Assembly (NCBI RefSeq): GCF_002214545.1 | Contig: NZ_CP015105.1 | Location: forward strand, 744,001-808,000 | Source of the DNA: Thermococcus thioreducens | GTDB lineage: Archaea; Methanobacteriota_B; Thermococci; Thermococcales; Thermococcaceae | DNA: 64,000 bases | Direction of reading: 5' to 3' | In this document: in pieces, positions 30,812 through 40,289 of the stretch | How the letters are laid out: the number at the start of each line of letters is the position of its first letter | Numbering within the stretch: the first letter of the stretch is position 1 | The notes under the pieces: generated by a model | Told to the model about the DNA's origin: nothing | The model's database searches: none | Seen by the model: only the letters and a program-made list of their open reading frames with translations | Translations under genes and position numbers: made by a program

Positions 30812-32514
30812 AGATAGGGCTCCCTGTAGAGCGGCCTCAAAAACAGTTCAAAGGCCGCCACGGGCATTTCTATTCCCCAGTTCTCTAGGACCGCCGGGTG
30901 GATTTCCCCGATTATCCCTATCACCTTCCCGTCCACCACTATTCTTCCGACCCTGCCCTCTATGAAGCTCGGGTGTTCAATTTCCTCCAGCACGTATTCA
31001 AAGCCGAGGTGGCGCATAACGCTTTCGAGTATCTCCTTGGCCTCTGTAAATGTTACGCGCGGGTGAGCAAGGGCCACAGCCAGCTTGCTCTCGCTCACGG
31101 TTTTTGTTTCCCTGCTCTCGTCGATCAGGGTGACCTTTCCAACCTCAAAGATTCTCTGCGGGTACTCCTCGTGGGTGTTCTGGGCCAGGAAATCCAGCAG
31201 ACTGGGGGTAAGCCATACCCTGAGGGCCGACCACTTGGGACTTATCGGGTTCTCTATCTCAACGAGCTCCCCCGGCGGGGGCATTGAGTAGTCCCGGCCG
31301 GCCTCGATACGCATCTTCCCGTACTGGGCCTCCCTGTTGGTGAGGTTGAAGGTCATGACCTCCTGCAGGCCGAAGCCCACCATCAGCTCCCTGACCGCGT
31401 CCTCGAACTCGACGAACTTGTCTCCCCTGCCCTGCACTGCCAGCTCAGGCTCCTCAGGTTCTATCTCGTTGTAGCCGTAGGCAATTAGGACATCCTCAAG
31501 GACGTCCCGCGCGTGCATTATGTCGTCGCGGAAGGCTGGATAGAGGAGCTTTGCCTTACCATCGGTCAGTTCGACTTGGTACATCATGCGCTCCAGGAGG
31601 TTCTTGATGTCCTCGTCACCCAGCTCCAGTCCGGTGAGCCTTTTGATGTAGTCCAGCTCGACCTCGAACTCCTTCGGGGTGAGGTCAGGGGTCTCAATCT
31701 CAAAGTCAGGGTAGACCACTTTGACGCTTTTTATCCTGCCCCCGCGCTCCGCTAAAGCCGTAACGACGACGTTAAGGGCGAGCATTATCTTGTCCAAATC
31801 CCAGCCAGTCACGTCAACGAAGACGTTCTTAGTCTCGGTGGTTACCCTTCCGGTTATCTCGGAGTTTATAATCGGGGGCATTGAAAGGACTTTGCCCTCG
31901 CTGTCAACGAGGAGCGGGTAGTAGGGCTTGTCCCTTATGAGGTGGCCGTACTCCCTGCCCTTCTCGTGCCTCTCAAGGATTTCTTCCAGCGTCAGCTCCT
32001 CATCGAAGCCCAGCGGGACGAACTTTTCAGTCTTCTCTGCGGCGCGGTAGTATATCGGCGGCTTCACCCTGTCGAAGTCGAAGATGCCTATCGCTACCTC
32101 TCTTCTCCTCCTCCCGAAGGTCAGGGCGACCTTCTCCTGGAGGTTGATCATCTGCTTGAGTGCCTCCTCGTCGAGGCTCAGTCCTTCAACAATGGCGTAG
32201 ACACCGTAGGGACGGATTTCCTTCAGCTTCTCGTCGACGTAAACCGTAACGTCGCTCTTTTCGACTTCATATTTCGGCAGGCCTTTCTCCAGGCCGAGGG
32301 CAAACCTGATCTGCCTCGCTATGCCCTCTGCGCTCCAAAGGTCTGGCCTGTTTGTATCTTTGGAGTCGGCCTTGAAGTATATCTCACCGTTCTCCTCCCA
32401 GACGTCGTCCAGCTCGCATTTGGCGTAGAGGAAGAGGTCCTCCCACTCCTCAACGCTGAACTCCTTCCCGACCAGCCTCTCAAGATCAGCCTTGGAAACG
32501 TCAAACTTCGGCAT
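30808..32514 (-). CDS. pheT: phenylalanyl-tRNA synthetase beta subunit, archaeal type
   Basis: 568 residues, the shorter archaeal/eukaryal form of PheT that pairs with PheS in an alpha2beta2 enzyme. It starts PKFDVSKADLERLVGKEFSVEEWEDLF, carries the B3/B4 editing-type region, the B5 domain (VELDYIKRLTGLELGDEDIKNLLERM) and a catalytic-like C-terminal domain (QEVMTFNLTNREAQYGKM; IFEVGKVTLIDE). It lies 9 bases downstream of pheS with GGTGAGGTGATAAT before its ATG, so the two subunits are made from one transcript. Confidence 0.96.
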   Translation of the reverse strand: MPKFDVSKADLERLVGKEFSVEEWEDLFLYAKCELDDVWEENGEIYFKADSKDTNRPDLWSAEGIARQIRFALGLEKGLPKYEVEKSDVTVYVDEKLKEIRPYGVYAIVEGLSLDEEALKQMINLQEKVALTFGRRRREVAIGIFDFDRVKPPIYYRAAEKTEKFVPLGFDEELTLEEILERHEKGREYGHLIRDKPYYPLLVDSEGKVLSMPPIINSEITGRVTTETKNVFVDVTGWDLDKIMLALNVVVTALAERGGRIKSVKVVYPDFEIETPDLTPKEFEVELDYIKRLTGLELGDEDIKNLLERMMYQVELTDGKAKLLYPAFRDDIMHARDVLEDVLIAYGYNEIEPEEPELAVQGRGDKFVEFEDAVRELMVGFGLQEVMTFNLTNREAQYGKMRIEAGRDYSMPPPGELVEIENPISPKWSALRVWLTPSLLDFLAQNTHEEYPQRIFEVGKVTLIDESRETKTVSESKLAVALAHPRVTFTEAKEILESVMRHLGFEYVLEEIEHPSFIEGRVGRIVVDGKVIGIIGEIHPAVLENWGIEMPVAAFELFLRPLYREPYL

Positions 32515-32523
32515 ATTATCACC

Positions 32524-34023
32524 TCACCAGACGAGCCTTGCCTCCCTCAGCCAGCGCAGGTCGTAGCTGAACAGGTAGCGGATGTCGTCTATCCCGAGCT
32601 TGAACATGGCAAGTCTGTCTATTCCTATCCCCCACGCTATAACTGGAACGTCAACTCCAAGAGCCTTTGTCATCTCCTCGCGGAAGATTCCGGCACCGCC
32701 GAACTCCACCCAGCCGAGCTCGGGGTGGTAGGCGCTCATCTGGACGCTCGGCTCTGTGAAAGGATAGTAGTCAGGCAGGAACTTGACCTTCTTGGCCCCA
32801 GCTATCTCCACAGCAAAGCGCTTTAGTATTCCGAGCAGGTGCCTGAAGGTCAGGTCTTCCCCGACGACGAAGCCGTCGATCTGGTTGAACTCGATGAGGT
32901 GCGTCCTGTCGAGGACATCTGGACGGAAAACGCGCTGTATCGTGAAGTATTTTCCGGGAATCTCCACCCCTTTGGCGAGCTGCCTTGCATCCAGTGCGGT
33001 TCCGTGGGCACGCGGCATGAGGAGCATGGCCCTCTTAGGGGACCAGACATAGCCCCAGCCCCTTGAACCCGCCAGACCGTGCTCGTGGGCGGCCTTAACC
33101 CTGGCGACGAGCTCCTCCGCCGGCAGGTGGCCGCTCTTTGGGTATTTGAGCTGATACGTGTCTGTCCAGTCCCTCGCCGGGTGGTTCTGGGGCTGGAAGA
33201 GTGCATCGAAGTTCCAGAACTGGGTCTCGATAAGGCTGTCAACGGTCATCTCTATGAAACCCATCTCGATTAACCTTCTCCTCAGTTTGTCCAGGAATGC
33301 CCTATACGGCTGCTTCTTGCCGGGGTGCAGTTTCCTGACGGGGGCATGGATGTTGAAGCGCTTGAACTCAACTTCCCTCCACTTACCGGACTTTATCAGC
33401 TCTGGGGTTAGGGTGGAGACCTCCTCCTTCAGCTCGATGTTTGGGGCTAGTTCCTCTCCCGCGGGCGTTATCTCAACGAGCCTTTCTGTTACAGTGTCTT
33501 CCACGGCTATCTTTCTTCTCTTGAGTTCCTTGGCCGGGACAAGTTTTTCAATCTCGCTCAGAGGGACAGCTTTCCTCTCGGCAAGGAGCTTGAGGGCCAG
33601 GTCAATCGGCCTTTCCTTCGCGTTCATTCCCTTTTCGGTGATTTCAAGAACGAGCTTTCCGTCCTCTTTCCCCACAGATGCCCAGCCTTCCTTTCTTAGA
33701 AGCCCGACTATGGGCTTCAGCTCGTCTTCACTGAGGACGCTCCTGAGGTCGTCCAGGGTTATCTTCCCTCTCTCTTTCAGAACCGCGAGTGCCCGCCACT
33801 CGGGAAGACCAATCTGGGCATACTTTCTCCCGGTTTCGGTCAGCTTCGCTATTCTCTCGCTCTTTTCCTGAAGCCTCGCCAGCCCCCTGCTCTGAAGTCC
33901 AAGGAGGGAACGCATAACGGCTACCTGATCAAGGCCGGTTCTCCCGACGAGATCTTCAAATTTGACCTTCTTAACCTCGTTGAGCTTTATGAGAGTAAGT
34001 TTTTCCTGATAGCTTAGCTCCAT
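32524..34023 (-). CDS. pheS: phenylalanyl-tRNA synthetase alpha subunit
   Basis: 499 residues. The N-terminal 220 residues form winged-helix DNA/RNA-binding-like repeats ([37 protein letters not shown]), as in archaeal and eukaryal PheS. The class II catalytic domain follows with motif 2 around [21 protein letters not shown] and motif 3 [15 protein letters not shown] and [27 protein letters not shown] gives a textbook ribosome site. First gene of pheST. Confidence 0.96.
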   Translation of the reverse strand: MELSYQEKLTLIKLNEVKKVKFEDLVGRTGLDQVAVMRSLLGLQSRGLARLQEKSERIAKLTETGRKYAQIGLPEWRALAVLKERGKITLDDLRSVLSEDELKPIVGLLRKEGWASVGKEDGKLVLEITEKGMNAKERPIDLALKLLAERKAVPLSEIEKLVPAKELKRRKIAVEDTVTERLVEITPAGEELAPNIELKEEVSTLTPELIKSGKWREVEFKRFNIHAPVRKLHPGKKQPYRAFLDKLRRRLIEMGFIEMTVDSLIETQFWNFDALFQPQNHPARDWTDTYQLKYPKSGHLPAEELVARVKAAHEHGLAGSRGWGYVWSPKRAMLLMPRAHGTALDARQLAKGVEIPGKYFTIQRVFRPDVLDRTHLIEFNQIDGFVVGEDLTFRHLLGILKRFAVEIAGAKKVKFLPDYYPFTEPSVQMSAYHPELGWVEFGGAGIFREEMTKALGVDVPVIAWGIGIDRLAMFKLGIDDIRYLFSYDLRWLREARLVW

Positions 34024-34094
34024 AGGGTCACCTCCTTGGGTTGAGTTTGAGGGGAATTACTTAAAAATTGCGGTGGAAGAGAAGAAGAAATCAA

Positions 34095-35147
34095 TCAGCC
34101 CCTGTGAGGGAAGAAGACGACCTTTCCGGTCTTGCCTGCCCTCATCAGTTCGAAGGCTTCCTCGAAGTCGTCAAAGCCCTTGTATTTGTGGGTGATTATC
34201 GGGTCGAGGTTGAGCTTGCCGCTCTGGATTAGGCTTGAGACGGTGTACCAGGTCTCCCAGAGGTGCCTGCCCGTTATGCCGTGAACCTCAAGGGCCTTGA
34301 ATATTACGAGGTTGTTCATGTCAAAGGTGACGTCGCGCGGGAAGAGTCCAAGCAGAGAAACCCTTCCTCCGGGAGTTGTTGCCGCCAATCCCTGCTCAAG
34401 GGCCTTTGGCGCCCCGCTGAACTCAAGGAAAACCTCCACACCAGCCCCATCGGTCACGTCCATCACGAACTTAACCGGGTCTTCCTCGAAGGGGTTGACC
34501 ACGTAGTCGGCTCCAACTTTCTTGGCCAGCTTCCTCCTGAACTCACTCGGTTCGCTTACGATAACAGGGTAAGCACCCGCCGCTTTGGCGACCGCTATGC
34601 CGAGCAATCCAAGTGGCCCGGCACCGGTTATGAGGGTGCTCATTCCCGCTATCGGGCCTGCGAGAACAGTATCAACTGCGTTGCCGAGGGGCTCTTGAAG
34701 GGTGGCGTACTCCGGCGGCATGCCCTTGGGGTTCTTCCAGGCGTTCTGGGCTGGGACTATCGCGTACTCAGCAAAAACACCGTCCATGTCGACGCCGAAT
34801 ATCTTTGTGTTCTGACAGACGTGATAGCGGTTGTGCCTGCAGGCGTAGCACTTACCGCAGACGATGTGGGTCTCAACGCTTATGTAATCTCCGACCTCAA
34901 GGGTGTCGACACCCGGGCCGACCTCAACTACCTCGCCGGCGACCTCGTGCCCCATAATCTGGGGGGTCTTGATCCTGCTCTGGGCCCACTCGTTCCACTC
35001 GTAAATATGGAGGTCAGTCCCGCAGATGCTCGTCGCGAGAACCTTGATGAGAACCTCCCCCGGTCCGGGCTTTGGGACATCGACTTCAACGAGTTCAGCG
35101 CCGTAAGCGGGCTTGGTTTTTACAATGGCGGGCATCTTCTCGGCCAT
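34095..35147 (-). CDS. tdh: L-threonine 3-dehydrogenase
   Basis: Oxidises L-threonine to 2-amino-3-ketobutyrate with NAD+. The 350-residue medium-chain dehydrogenase has the catalytic zinc residues Cys42, Thr44, His47, His67 and Glu68, the structural zinc site Cys97, Cys100, Cys103 and Cys111, and the NAD motif [17 protein letters not shown], all at the positions known for the Pyrococcus enzyme. The true start is ATG 35147 ([13 protein letters not shown]), preceded by GGAGATGATTGCC; the open frame to 35345 is an artefact. Divergent from the MinD-like gene. Confidence 0.96.
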   Translation of the reverse strand: MAEKMPAIVKTKPAYGAELVEVDVPKPGPGEVLIKVLATSICGTDLHIYEWNEWAQSRIKTPQIMGHEVAGEVVEVGPGVDTLEVGDYISVETHIVCGKCYACRHNRYHVCQNTKIFGVDMDGVFAEYAIVPAQNAWKNPKGMPPEYATLQEPLGNAVDTVLAGPIAGMSTLITGAGPLGLLGIAVAKAAGAYPVIVSEPSEFRRKLAKKVGADYVVNPFEEDPVKFVMDVTDGAGVEVFLEFSGAPKALEQGLAATTPGGRVSLLGLFPRDVTFDMNNLVIFKALEVHGITGRHLWETWYTVSSLIQSGKLNLDPIITHKYKGFDDFEEAFELMRAGKTGKVVFFPHRG

Positions 35148-35298
35148 GGCAATCATCTCCTTAACCTTACAATGAAAATCTGAATGGGGGACGATATAAA
35201 CCTTTTGCGGCCATAGATACGGTGGGGGATGTTTCCAATGCCCATCGGAAACCTTATATCCTCTTTTGAGTATTTCTACGTGGTAAGGGGGTTTAACG

Positions 35299-36042
35299 AT
35301 GGCGCTGATAGTGGTGACGGGGAGGGGCGGTGCGGGAAAGACCACAATGACCGCAAACCTCAGTACGTATCTCGCGATGAGGGAGTACCGTGTTCTGGCG
35401 GTTGATGGTGATCTTTACCTCCCGAATCTTGGCTTTCACTTTGCTCTCGACACCGTAAAGTACACCCTCCACTCCCTTCTGAGAAATCCGGACATCGATC
35501 CGGAGTGGGCGATATACAAGCACCCTCAGACCGGAGTTCATGTCATGCCCGGGAGCACCCAGCTTCAAGATGTTCTCGGCATCTCGCCCAAGAGGCTCGT
35601 CGACATACTGGAGAGGGTCAAATACAAGTTTGGCGCCGTATTTGTGGACTCTCCCACGGGTATACCATTTGACACCCTCCCGACGTTTGAGGTCGCCAAC
35701 TACCAGCTGATTGTTGTTGAAATCGAGCGTTCGCCGATATATTCTTTCGAGACCATGGTGAAAAACGAGATTGAGAAGCTGAAGGTTCTGGGCGAGAGGT
35801 ACAACCTAAACATTGGAGTTATACTGAACAAGGTGAGGGAATCTGCCGACGTCGTTGAGAAAATAGTGAACGCAGTGGAGAGCGACCTGGACGTTCCAGT
35901 TATTGGATGGGTTCCCTTCGATTATAACGTTCCTGAGTCCATAAACAGGGGGGTTCCCATAGTCAGATACCTCCCTGAAAGCGATGCGGCGATAGCCCTT
36001 CGCGAAACGGGGGAGATACTTGAGGAATGGATATTCAGCTGA
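35299..36042 (+). CDS. MinD/ParA-like P-loop ATPase
   Basis: 247 residues with the deviant Walker A motif GRGGAGKTT (8-16), the signature lysine near its start being replaced by Arg9 (K-G-G-x-G-K-T families usually have Lys), the switch I-like [13 protein letters not shown] and switch II-like FVDSPTGI. Members act as spatial regulators or in protein assembly; the role here is unknown. ATG 35299 follows AAGGGGGTTTAACG, with a TATA box CCTTATATCC near 35250. The 3' end overlaps an upstream extension of the hmgA frame, and the two are probably co-transcribed. Confidence 0.85.
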   Translation: MALIVVTGRGGAGKTTMTANLSTYLAMREYRVLAVDGDLYLPNLGFHFALDTVKYTLHSLLRNPDIDPEWAIYKHPQTGVHVMPGSTQLQDVLGISPKRLVDILERVKYKFGAVFVDSPTGIPFDTLPTFEVANYQLIVVEIERSPIYSFETMVKNEIEKLKVLGERYNLNIGVILNKVRESADVVEKIVNAVESDLDVPVIGWVPFDYNVPESINRGVPIVRYLPESDAAIALRETGEILEEWIFS

Positions 36043-36059
36043 TTTCTGGAGGTGTTGTT

Positions 36060-37286
36060 ATGAACGTGGAAGAGCTTGTGGATAAGGTAGCCAGCGGAGA
36101 GATAAAGCTCCACCAGGTCGAAAAGTACACGGACGGCGATAAGAGACTCGCCACTGAAATAAGGAGAAAGGCACTTGAAAAGAAGCTCGGCGTCAGCCTT
36201 GAGAACATCGGCCACTACTCCATCGACCCCAACAGGTTGATAGGCAAGAACATCGAGAACATGATAGGCGTCGTCCAGATACCGATGGGCGTCGCTGGAC
36301 CGCTTAAAATCAACGGCGAGTACGCTAAGGGCGAGTTCTACATACCGCTCGCAACCACCGAGGGCGCACTCGTTGCCTCAGTAAACAGGGGCTGTTCCGC
36401 TTTGACCGCCGCAGGGGGCGTCAAGACGACCATAATTGGCGACAAGATGACCCGTGCACCTCTCCTCAAGTGCCCCGACGCGAGGCGCGCCAGGGAAGTC
36501 GCCGAATGGGTCAAGGCCAACATTGACTACCTCCAGGAGAAGGCCGTGAGCAAGGTCACCAGTCACGGGAAGCTTAGGGACGTTAAGCCCTACATTGTCG
36601 GCAACAACCTCTACCTCCGCTTCGAGTTCGAAACTGGCGATGCCATGGGCATGAACATGGTGACGATATCGAGTGAGGAGATCATGAAGGTCATCGAGGA
36701 GCACTTTCCGGACGTGAGGTACCTCGCCCTCTCGGGCAACCTCTGCGTCGACAAAAAGCCCAACGCCATGAACTTCATCAATGGAAGAGGAAAGACCGTC
36801 ATAGCCGAGGCCGTAATCCCGAGGGAGATTGTGGAGAAGAAGCTGAAGACGACGCCGGAGCTCATAGCCGAGGTCAACTACCGCAAGAACCTCGTCGGTT
36901 CGGCTCAGGCCGGTTCCTACGGCTTCAACGCCCACTTTGCCAACATAGTTGGTGCAATATTCCTCGCAACCGGCCAGGACGAGGCCCAGATTACCGAGGG
37001 CTCGCACGGCATAACCCTTGCAGAGGTCACCCCCGAGGGCGACCTCTACATCAGCGTCACCATGCCGAGCCTTGAGATTGGAACGGTCGGTGGAGGAACG
37101 AGGGTTCCAACCCAGAGGGAAGCGTTGAGTATAATGGGCGTCGCCGGCGGCGGAGATCCGCCGGGAACGAACGCCAAGAAGTTCGCGGAGATAATCGCTG
37201 GTGCCGTTCTTGCAGGGGAGCTTTCACTTCTGGCGGCGATAGCAGCAAAGCACCTGGCGAAGGCACATGCGGAGCTGGGGCGTTAA
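36060..37286 (+). CDS. hmgA: 3-hydroxy-3-methylglutaryl-CoA reductase, class I
   Basis: Reduces HMG-CoA to mevalonate with NADPH, the committed step to archaeal isoprenoid lipids. 408 residues; Glu101 in ATTEGALVASVNRG, the Lys in CVDKKPNAMNF, the Asp in GQDEAQITEGSHG and the His near the C-terminus in HLAKAHAELGR form the catalytic set. The start is ATG 36060 with GGAGGTG upstream; the ORF can be extended to 36027, inside the MinD-like gene. Together with the UbiD-family gene it suggests the archaeal mevalonate route. Confidence 0.97.
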   Translation: MNVEELVDKVASGEIKLHQVEKYTDGDKRLATEIRRKALEKKLGVSLENIGHYSIDPNRLIGKNIENMIGVVQIPMGVAGPLKINGEYAKGEFYIPLATTEGALVASVNRGCSALTAAGGVKTTIIGDKMTRAPLLKCPDARRAREVAEWVKANIDYLQEKAVSKVTSHGKLRDVKPYIVGNNLYLRFEFETGDAMGMNMVTISSEEIMKVIEEHFPDVRYLALSGNLCVDKKPNAMNFINGRGKTVIAEAVIPREIVEKKLKTTPELIAEVNYRKNLVGSAQAGSYGFNAHFANIVGAIFLATGQDEAQITEGSHGITLAEVTPEGDLYISVTMPSLEIGTVGGGTRVPTQREALSIMGVAGGGDPPGTNAKKFAEIIAGAVLAGELSLLAAIAAKHLAKAHAELGR

Positions 37287-37332
37287 GCCTCGTTCTTTTT
37301 ATCCCTGTACGTGCTTAATTTTACAGAAAAAG

Positions 37333-37350
37333 TAGAAAAGTTTAAATACT
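37333..37350 (+). promoter_or_regulatory. promoter of the 37393-38562 accessory pair
   Basis: TAGAAAAGTTTAAATACT has a clear BRE (GAAAAG) and TATA (TTTAAATA) about 45-60 bases before ATG 37393. A T-rich stretch at 37292-37300 (TTCTTTTTA) may terminate hmgA. Confidence 0.6.
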
Positions 37351-37392
37351 GTCGATCTTAATAATAAGAGTGAATGTCCTCTGGGGGGGCGA

Positions 37393-37878
37393 ATGCGGAA
37401 GTGGATTGTGGTTGTGACCTTTTTAATAGCTTTGTTATGGGCACCACTTGGAAGTTCTTGGGACTACTGTGGGGGCTCAGGACAGTTTAACTACGTGTTC
37501 TGGGGAGGTTTTGTGGGAGCTGGCGGGGATGTGTTAATGTGCAGAAGCACTGATGTGCCAGACCCATTGACATACTGTCCTACCCTGTTTGCAAGTCATG
37601 AAGAAATGTATGGGGCCTACAAATGGAGATGGATGGCTTTTATTATGCCCGATTCCCCCGGGATAGTAACTGTTGATGGAGACGGACCAGAAGGTACCAT
37701 TAGAATTGGATTATACCTGTACACCTACAGTGCCACGGCAATTATTGCGAAGGATTCCATTGGATTCGACTATAGAATAGCTTTTCACTCTGCAGATTTT
37801 GTACGCGATATCCCTTATACTAACAAGGGAGTAAGGTTTTCATTGCAAATTGGATGGCACTATAATTCCTATCCATGA
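37393..37878 (+). CDS. secreted protein of unknown function
   Basis: 161 residues with a signal peptide (KWIVVVTFLIALLWAPLGSS) and a beta-rich mature part containing three cysteines (DYCGG, VLMCRS, TYCPT) and many aromatic and glycine residues. No family recognised. Base composition is clearly more A/T-rich than hmgA. GGGGGGGCG precedes ATG. It is 12 bases upstream of another exported protein gene, and the two probably form a unit. Confidence 0.75.
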   Translation: MRKWIVVVTFLIALLWAPLGSSWDYCGGSGQFNYVFWGGFVGAGGDVLMCRSTDVPDPLTYCPTLFASHEEMYGAYKWRWMAFIMPDSPGIVTVDGDGPEGTIRIGLYLYTYSATAIIAKDSIGFDYRIAFHSADFVRDIPYTNKGVRFSLQIGWHYNSYP

Positions 37879-37890
37879 GGTGGTGACAAA

Positions 37891-38562
37891 ATGAAGCGTA
37901 GAATAATAGCACTTTTGTTTGGGATTGGTTTGTTATTGTTTGGAGGTATAGTTTATACCACCGCAATAAAGCCCCCATCAGTCACGCCTTCGGATGCCAT
38001 TGCTCTCATGACGGCAGGCGACTACGAGATATATGAGAGCGGCGTGCTATATGCTGCTCAGGGGCAGGTTTCAGTTAACGGAAATTCGTTTGAGGATCTT
38101 CTCACAAACTATACAAGGTCACTCAGGAAAGTAGGGGATGTGTACGTGTACCATGACAGGGTTCAATATAAGACCAACGGACGAACCGTATGGGGATTTG
38201 AGATACATGTGGTCTTGCAGGGAGGCTCTGTGGCCGGTTATGCCATCGTTAATGGAACCCGCTATGACATAACTTCCATGGAGTGGCAGAATAAAACGAT
38301 GATACGGTTGGATGAGCTGGTTTCCTTTATCCGGTCAGGTTATCAGGCAAGGCTTAGGGGGATGCTGGAAAAGTCCCAGCTTTCCGAGAAAACTTCCTGG
38401 CTTGACATCAGTGGAAGAACGTACGAGGGAACGTATGCTGGACATATGATTACATTCAGGGAGCAGTTCTCTGGAGGAAACTTGGAGTCTGTTGATATTA
38501 AGCTGATTTTATCCAGGAACTCGACAGTGAATGTTATGATACGGTCAGTAGCCGGTAGCTGA
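37891..38562 (+). CDS. membrane-anchored or secreted protein of unknown function
   Basis: 223 residues: an N-terminal hydrophobic segment (IIALLFGIGLLLFGGIVYTTAI) without an obvious cleavage site, then a hydrophilic extracytoplasmic domain with possible N-glycosylation sites (NYT, NGT, NKT, NST). GAGGTGGTGACAAA precedes ATG. No family recognised. The T-rich stretch TGTTTTTATTTCATTTTCC at 38562-38580 may be the terminator. Confidence 0.72.
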   Translation: MKRRIIALLFGIGLLLFGGIVYTTAIKPPSVTPSDAIALMTAGDYEIYESGVLYAAQGQVSVNGNSFEDLLTNYTRSLRKVGDVYVYHDRVQYKTNGRTVWGFEIHVVLQGGSVAGYAIVNGTRYDITSMEWQNKTMIRLDELVSFIRSGYQARLRGMLEKSQLSEKTSWLDISGRTYEGTYAGHMITFREQFSGGNLESVDIKLILSRNSTVNVMIRSVAGS

Positions 38563-38581
38563 TGTTTTTATTTCATTTTCC
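38563..38581 (+). terminator. T-rich putative terminator after the accessory pair
   Basis: Runs of T (GTTTTTATTTCATTTTCC) immediately after the stop codon, as in factor-independent archaeal termination. Confidence 0.4.
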
Positions 38582-38666
38582 TCGGAATTTCTCTGCAGGG
38601 CATGCGAGTTCAGTCATCTATTGGCAGGATACGGATCTTGGAGGTGCGCGGTTTATCTGATATGCC

Positions 38667-39317
38667 CTAAATGCCTCTATCATTCGGCCTTTTTATTTTG
38701 ACTATCAGGACTTTTTCCTCGTGGCTCTGGGTGGAAACAACCTCCACTCCCTTGAAATAGAGCAGCGAAAACGGATAGTCAAGTATCAGATAAACAATGA
38801 GGGCGAAACTTATTGTGGAGAGGAATCCCATCAAGTAACTTCCGAGCTCCATCACAGAGGAGAAAACAACGCCCCCTAAGAGGCTTATCAAAAAGTTCAG
38901 TGTTGAACGGTGTTTGTGCCTTATGCCGCCGATTTTTCCCTCCCCGATGATTCTGAAGAGTTCATACAGTCCTTCTTTTTTCCGCACCCTAAAGGCCAGG
39001 GTGAACTCCAGCCCGGGAATACCCCCAAGATCCATCGGGACGTCTGATTCGAGCAGATAAAATGTACGGCTTAGGTCGGTTTTTACCTCTACTACTCCAA
39101 GAAAACTTCCACTCTCATACATGGAAGCCCCCACAGTCTCCAGCAGATACAGGTCTGGGTCGATCAGCCTGGTGTAGTGTATCTTCTTGGAGTCTAGGTA
39201 TTCCTCCACGGGTTTTATGCATTCTGAAAGAATACCACACCTAACGCTGGCATACTTGAGGATCTTTCCTTCGCTCATTAAATGAAGCGTTCTTTTGATA
39301 CGCTTCCTTAAAGCCAT
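38667..39317 (-). CDS. protein of unknown function with two C-terminal membrane helices
   Basis: 216 residues. The first 140 are soluble and strand-rich; two hydrophobic segments follow (FLISLLGGVVFSSVMELGSYLMG and ISFALIVYLILDYPFSLLYF), then a basic tail. No family recognised. Start codon ATG 39317 has a weak ribosome site. A non-coding stretch of 272 bases lies upstream. Confidence 0.65.
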   Translation of the reverse strand: MALRKRIKRTLHLMSEGKILKYASVRCGILSECIKPVEEYLDSKKIHYTRLIDPDLYLLETVGASMYESGSFLGVVEVKTDLSRTFYLLESDVPMDLGGIPGLEFTLAFRVRKKEGLYELFRIIGEGKIGGIRHKHRSTLNFLISLLGGVVFSSVMELGSYLMGFLSTISFALIVYLILDYPFSLLYFKGVEVVSTQSHEEKVLIVKIKRPNDRGI

Positions 39318-39589
39318 CGGTAAAAATACCCCTTAGAGTTTAAAACTTTCACTCCCCATAAAGGCTACTGGTAGTCTGGTGTTATTATTGGTGGGAAATT
39401 TCTTTCATTTTGCTGCATTTCTTGGCCGAAAGTGGTATTATCATATTTCATACTATCCTGTACTGTAACACCCTCTGGATTTTTAGCCTGATTTCGCCGG
39501 CTTTTGTTGCCATTTTCACAATCTCTCTAATGTAAGTTCGGAGAAAAGTTAATTTAGGAAGTTGCCGGATACGTATATGGTAGTTTCCA
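39318..39589. other. intergenic stretch without a supported gene
   Basis: About 270 A/T-rich bases. GAGAAAAGTTAATTTAGG at 39541-39558 could be the promoter of the gene at 39590, which would then have almost no leader. A minus-strand open frame (39448-39651) has no ribosome site and runs into the next gene; I do not support it. Nothing else recognised. Confidence 0.4.
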
Positions 39590-40273
39590 ATGATCCAGGT
39601 TGAAATAGATGGGCACGCCTGCAAATCGATGTTCGTAACATCAACTTCCAAGCTGTTCGAGCTGCTGTTTGATGACGTGGTTATTCAGTCCCCTGCGTAC
39701 AAGAGCTTTCTCGTCGATAGTGGCATTTATATCGTTGATTCCCATGGGACAAAGCTTCTGCGAATGGAGTGCCCGGAGGGAAAAGGAGCCCTCCTGGACG
39801 ACCTCTACTACATGGATATAACACCTGAAACTGTTATTGAGACGTATCTTGCCGCACTCTTCAACCTTCTTGATCTGATCAAGATTCGCGAAAAGCTGTT
39901 CCCGGAGTATTACGTGCTCGATAAGGTGGTGCAGCCCACAAAGATCGAGATCAAAGACCATCCCGCGGGGTTCAGGAAAGGGACCTTTACGCTCATCGAC
40001 GAGATAATCGCCAGGAACTACCGTCGGATTAGGATAGGAACTCCCCGAAAGCTCGCCAGGGTACGTTATGACCCGCTGGACGCTTTTGGGGCCCGGGTGC
40101 TCGCCAACACGATTCTGCTGTTTGATAAGAAGGATTTCAGGGAGCTGGCCTTTCTCCACTTTAAAGACCACAGGATAGCAAGAACGCTCTACACCCATTC
40201 GACGGACTCATACCTCAACAGTGCGTTTTTTGGCTATCTGAAATTCAAAGTCCGCAAGTTCCTGGGGGTTTAA
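39590..40273 (+). CDS. conserved hypothetical protein
   Basis: 227 residues, soluble. The N-terminal half is strand-rich (MIQVEIDGHACKSMFV, FLVDSGIYIVDSHG), then a helical stretch (ETYLAALFNLLDLIKIREKLF) and a basic C-terminal third with many Arg, Tyr and His. No family recognised. No Shine-Dalgarno site is seen before ATG; with the TATA-like element at 39541-39558 the transcript may be near-leaderless. Ends 16 bases before the convergent gatE. Confidence 0.65.
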   Translation: MIQVEIDGHACKSMFVTSTSKLFELLFDDVVIQSPAYKSFLVDSGIYIVDSHGTKLLRMECPEGKGALLDDLYYMDITPETVIETYLAALFNLLDLIKIREKLFPEYYVLDKVVQPTKIEIKDHPAGFRKGTFTLIDEIIARNYRRIRIGTPRKLARVRYDPLDAFGARVLANTILLFDKKDFRELAFLHFKDHRIARTLYTHSTDSYLNSAFFGYLKFKVRKFLGV

Positions 40274-40289
40274 TGAAAAAAGAGGGGCC

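Noticed and set aside
39448-39651. 67-codon minus-strand frame between two hypothetical genes
   Set aside because: No ribosome site, overlaps the start of the gene at 39590, and the translation shows no domain.
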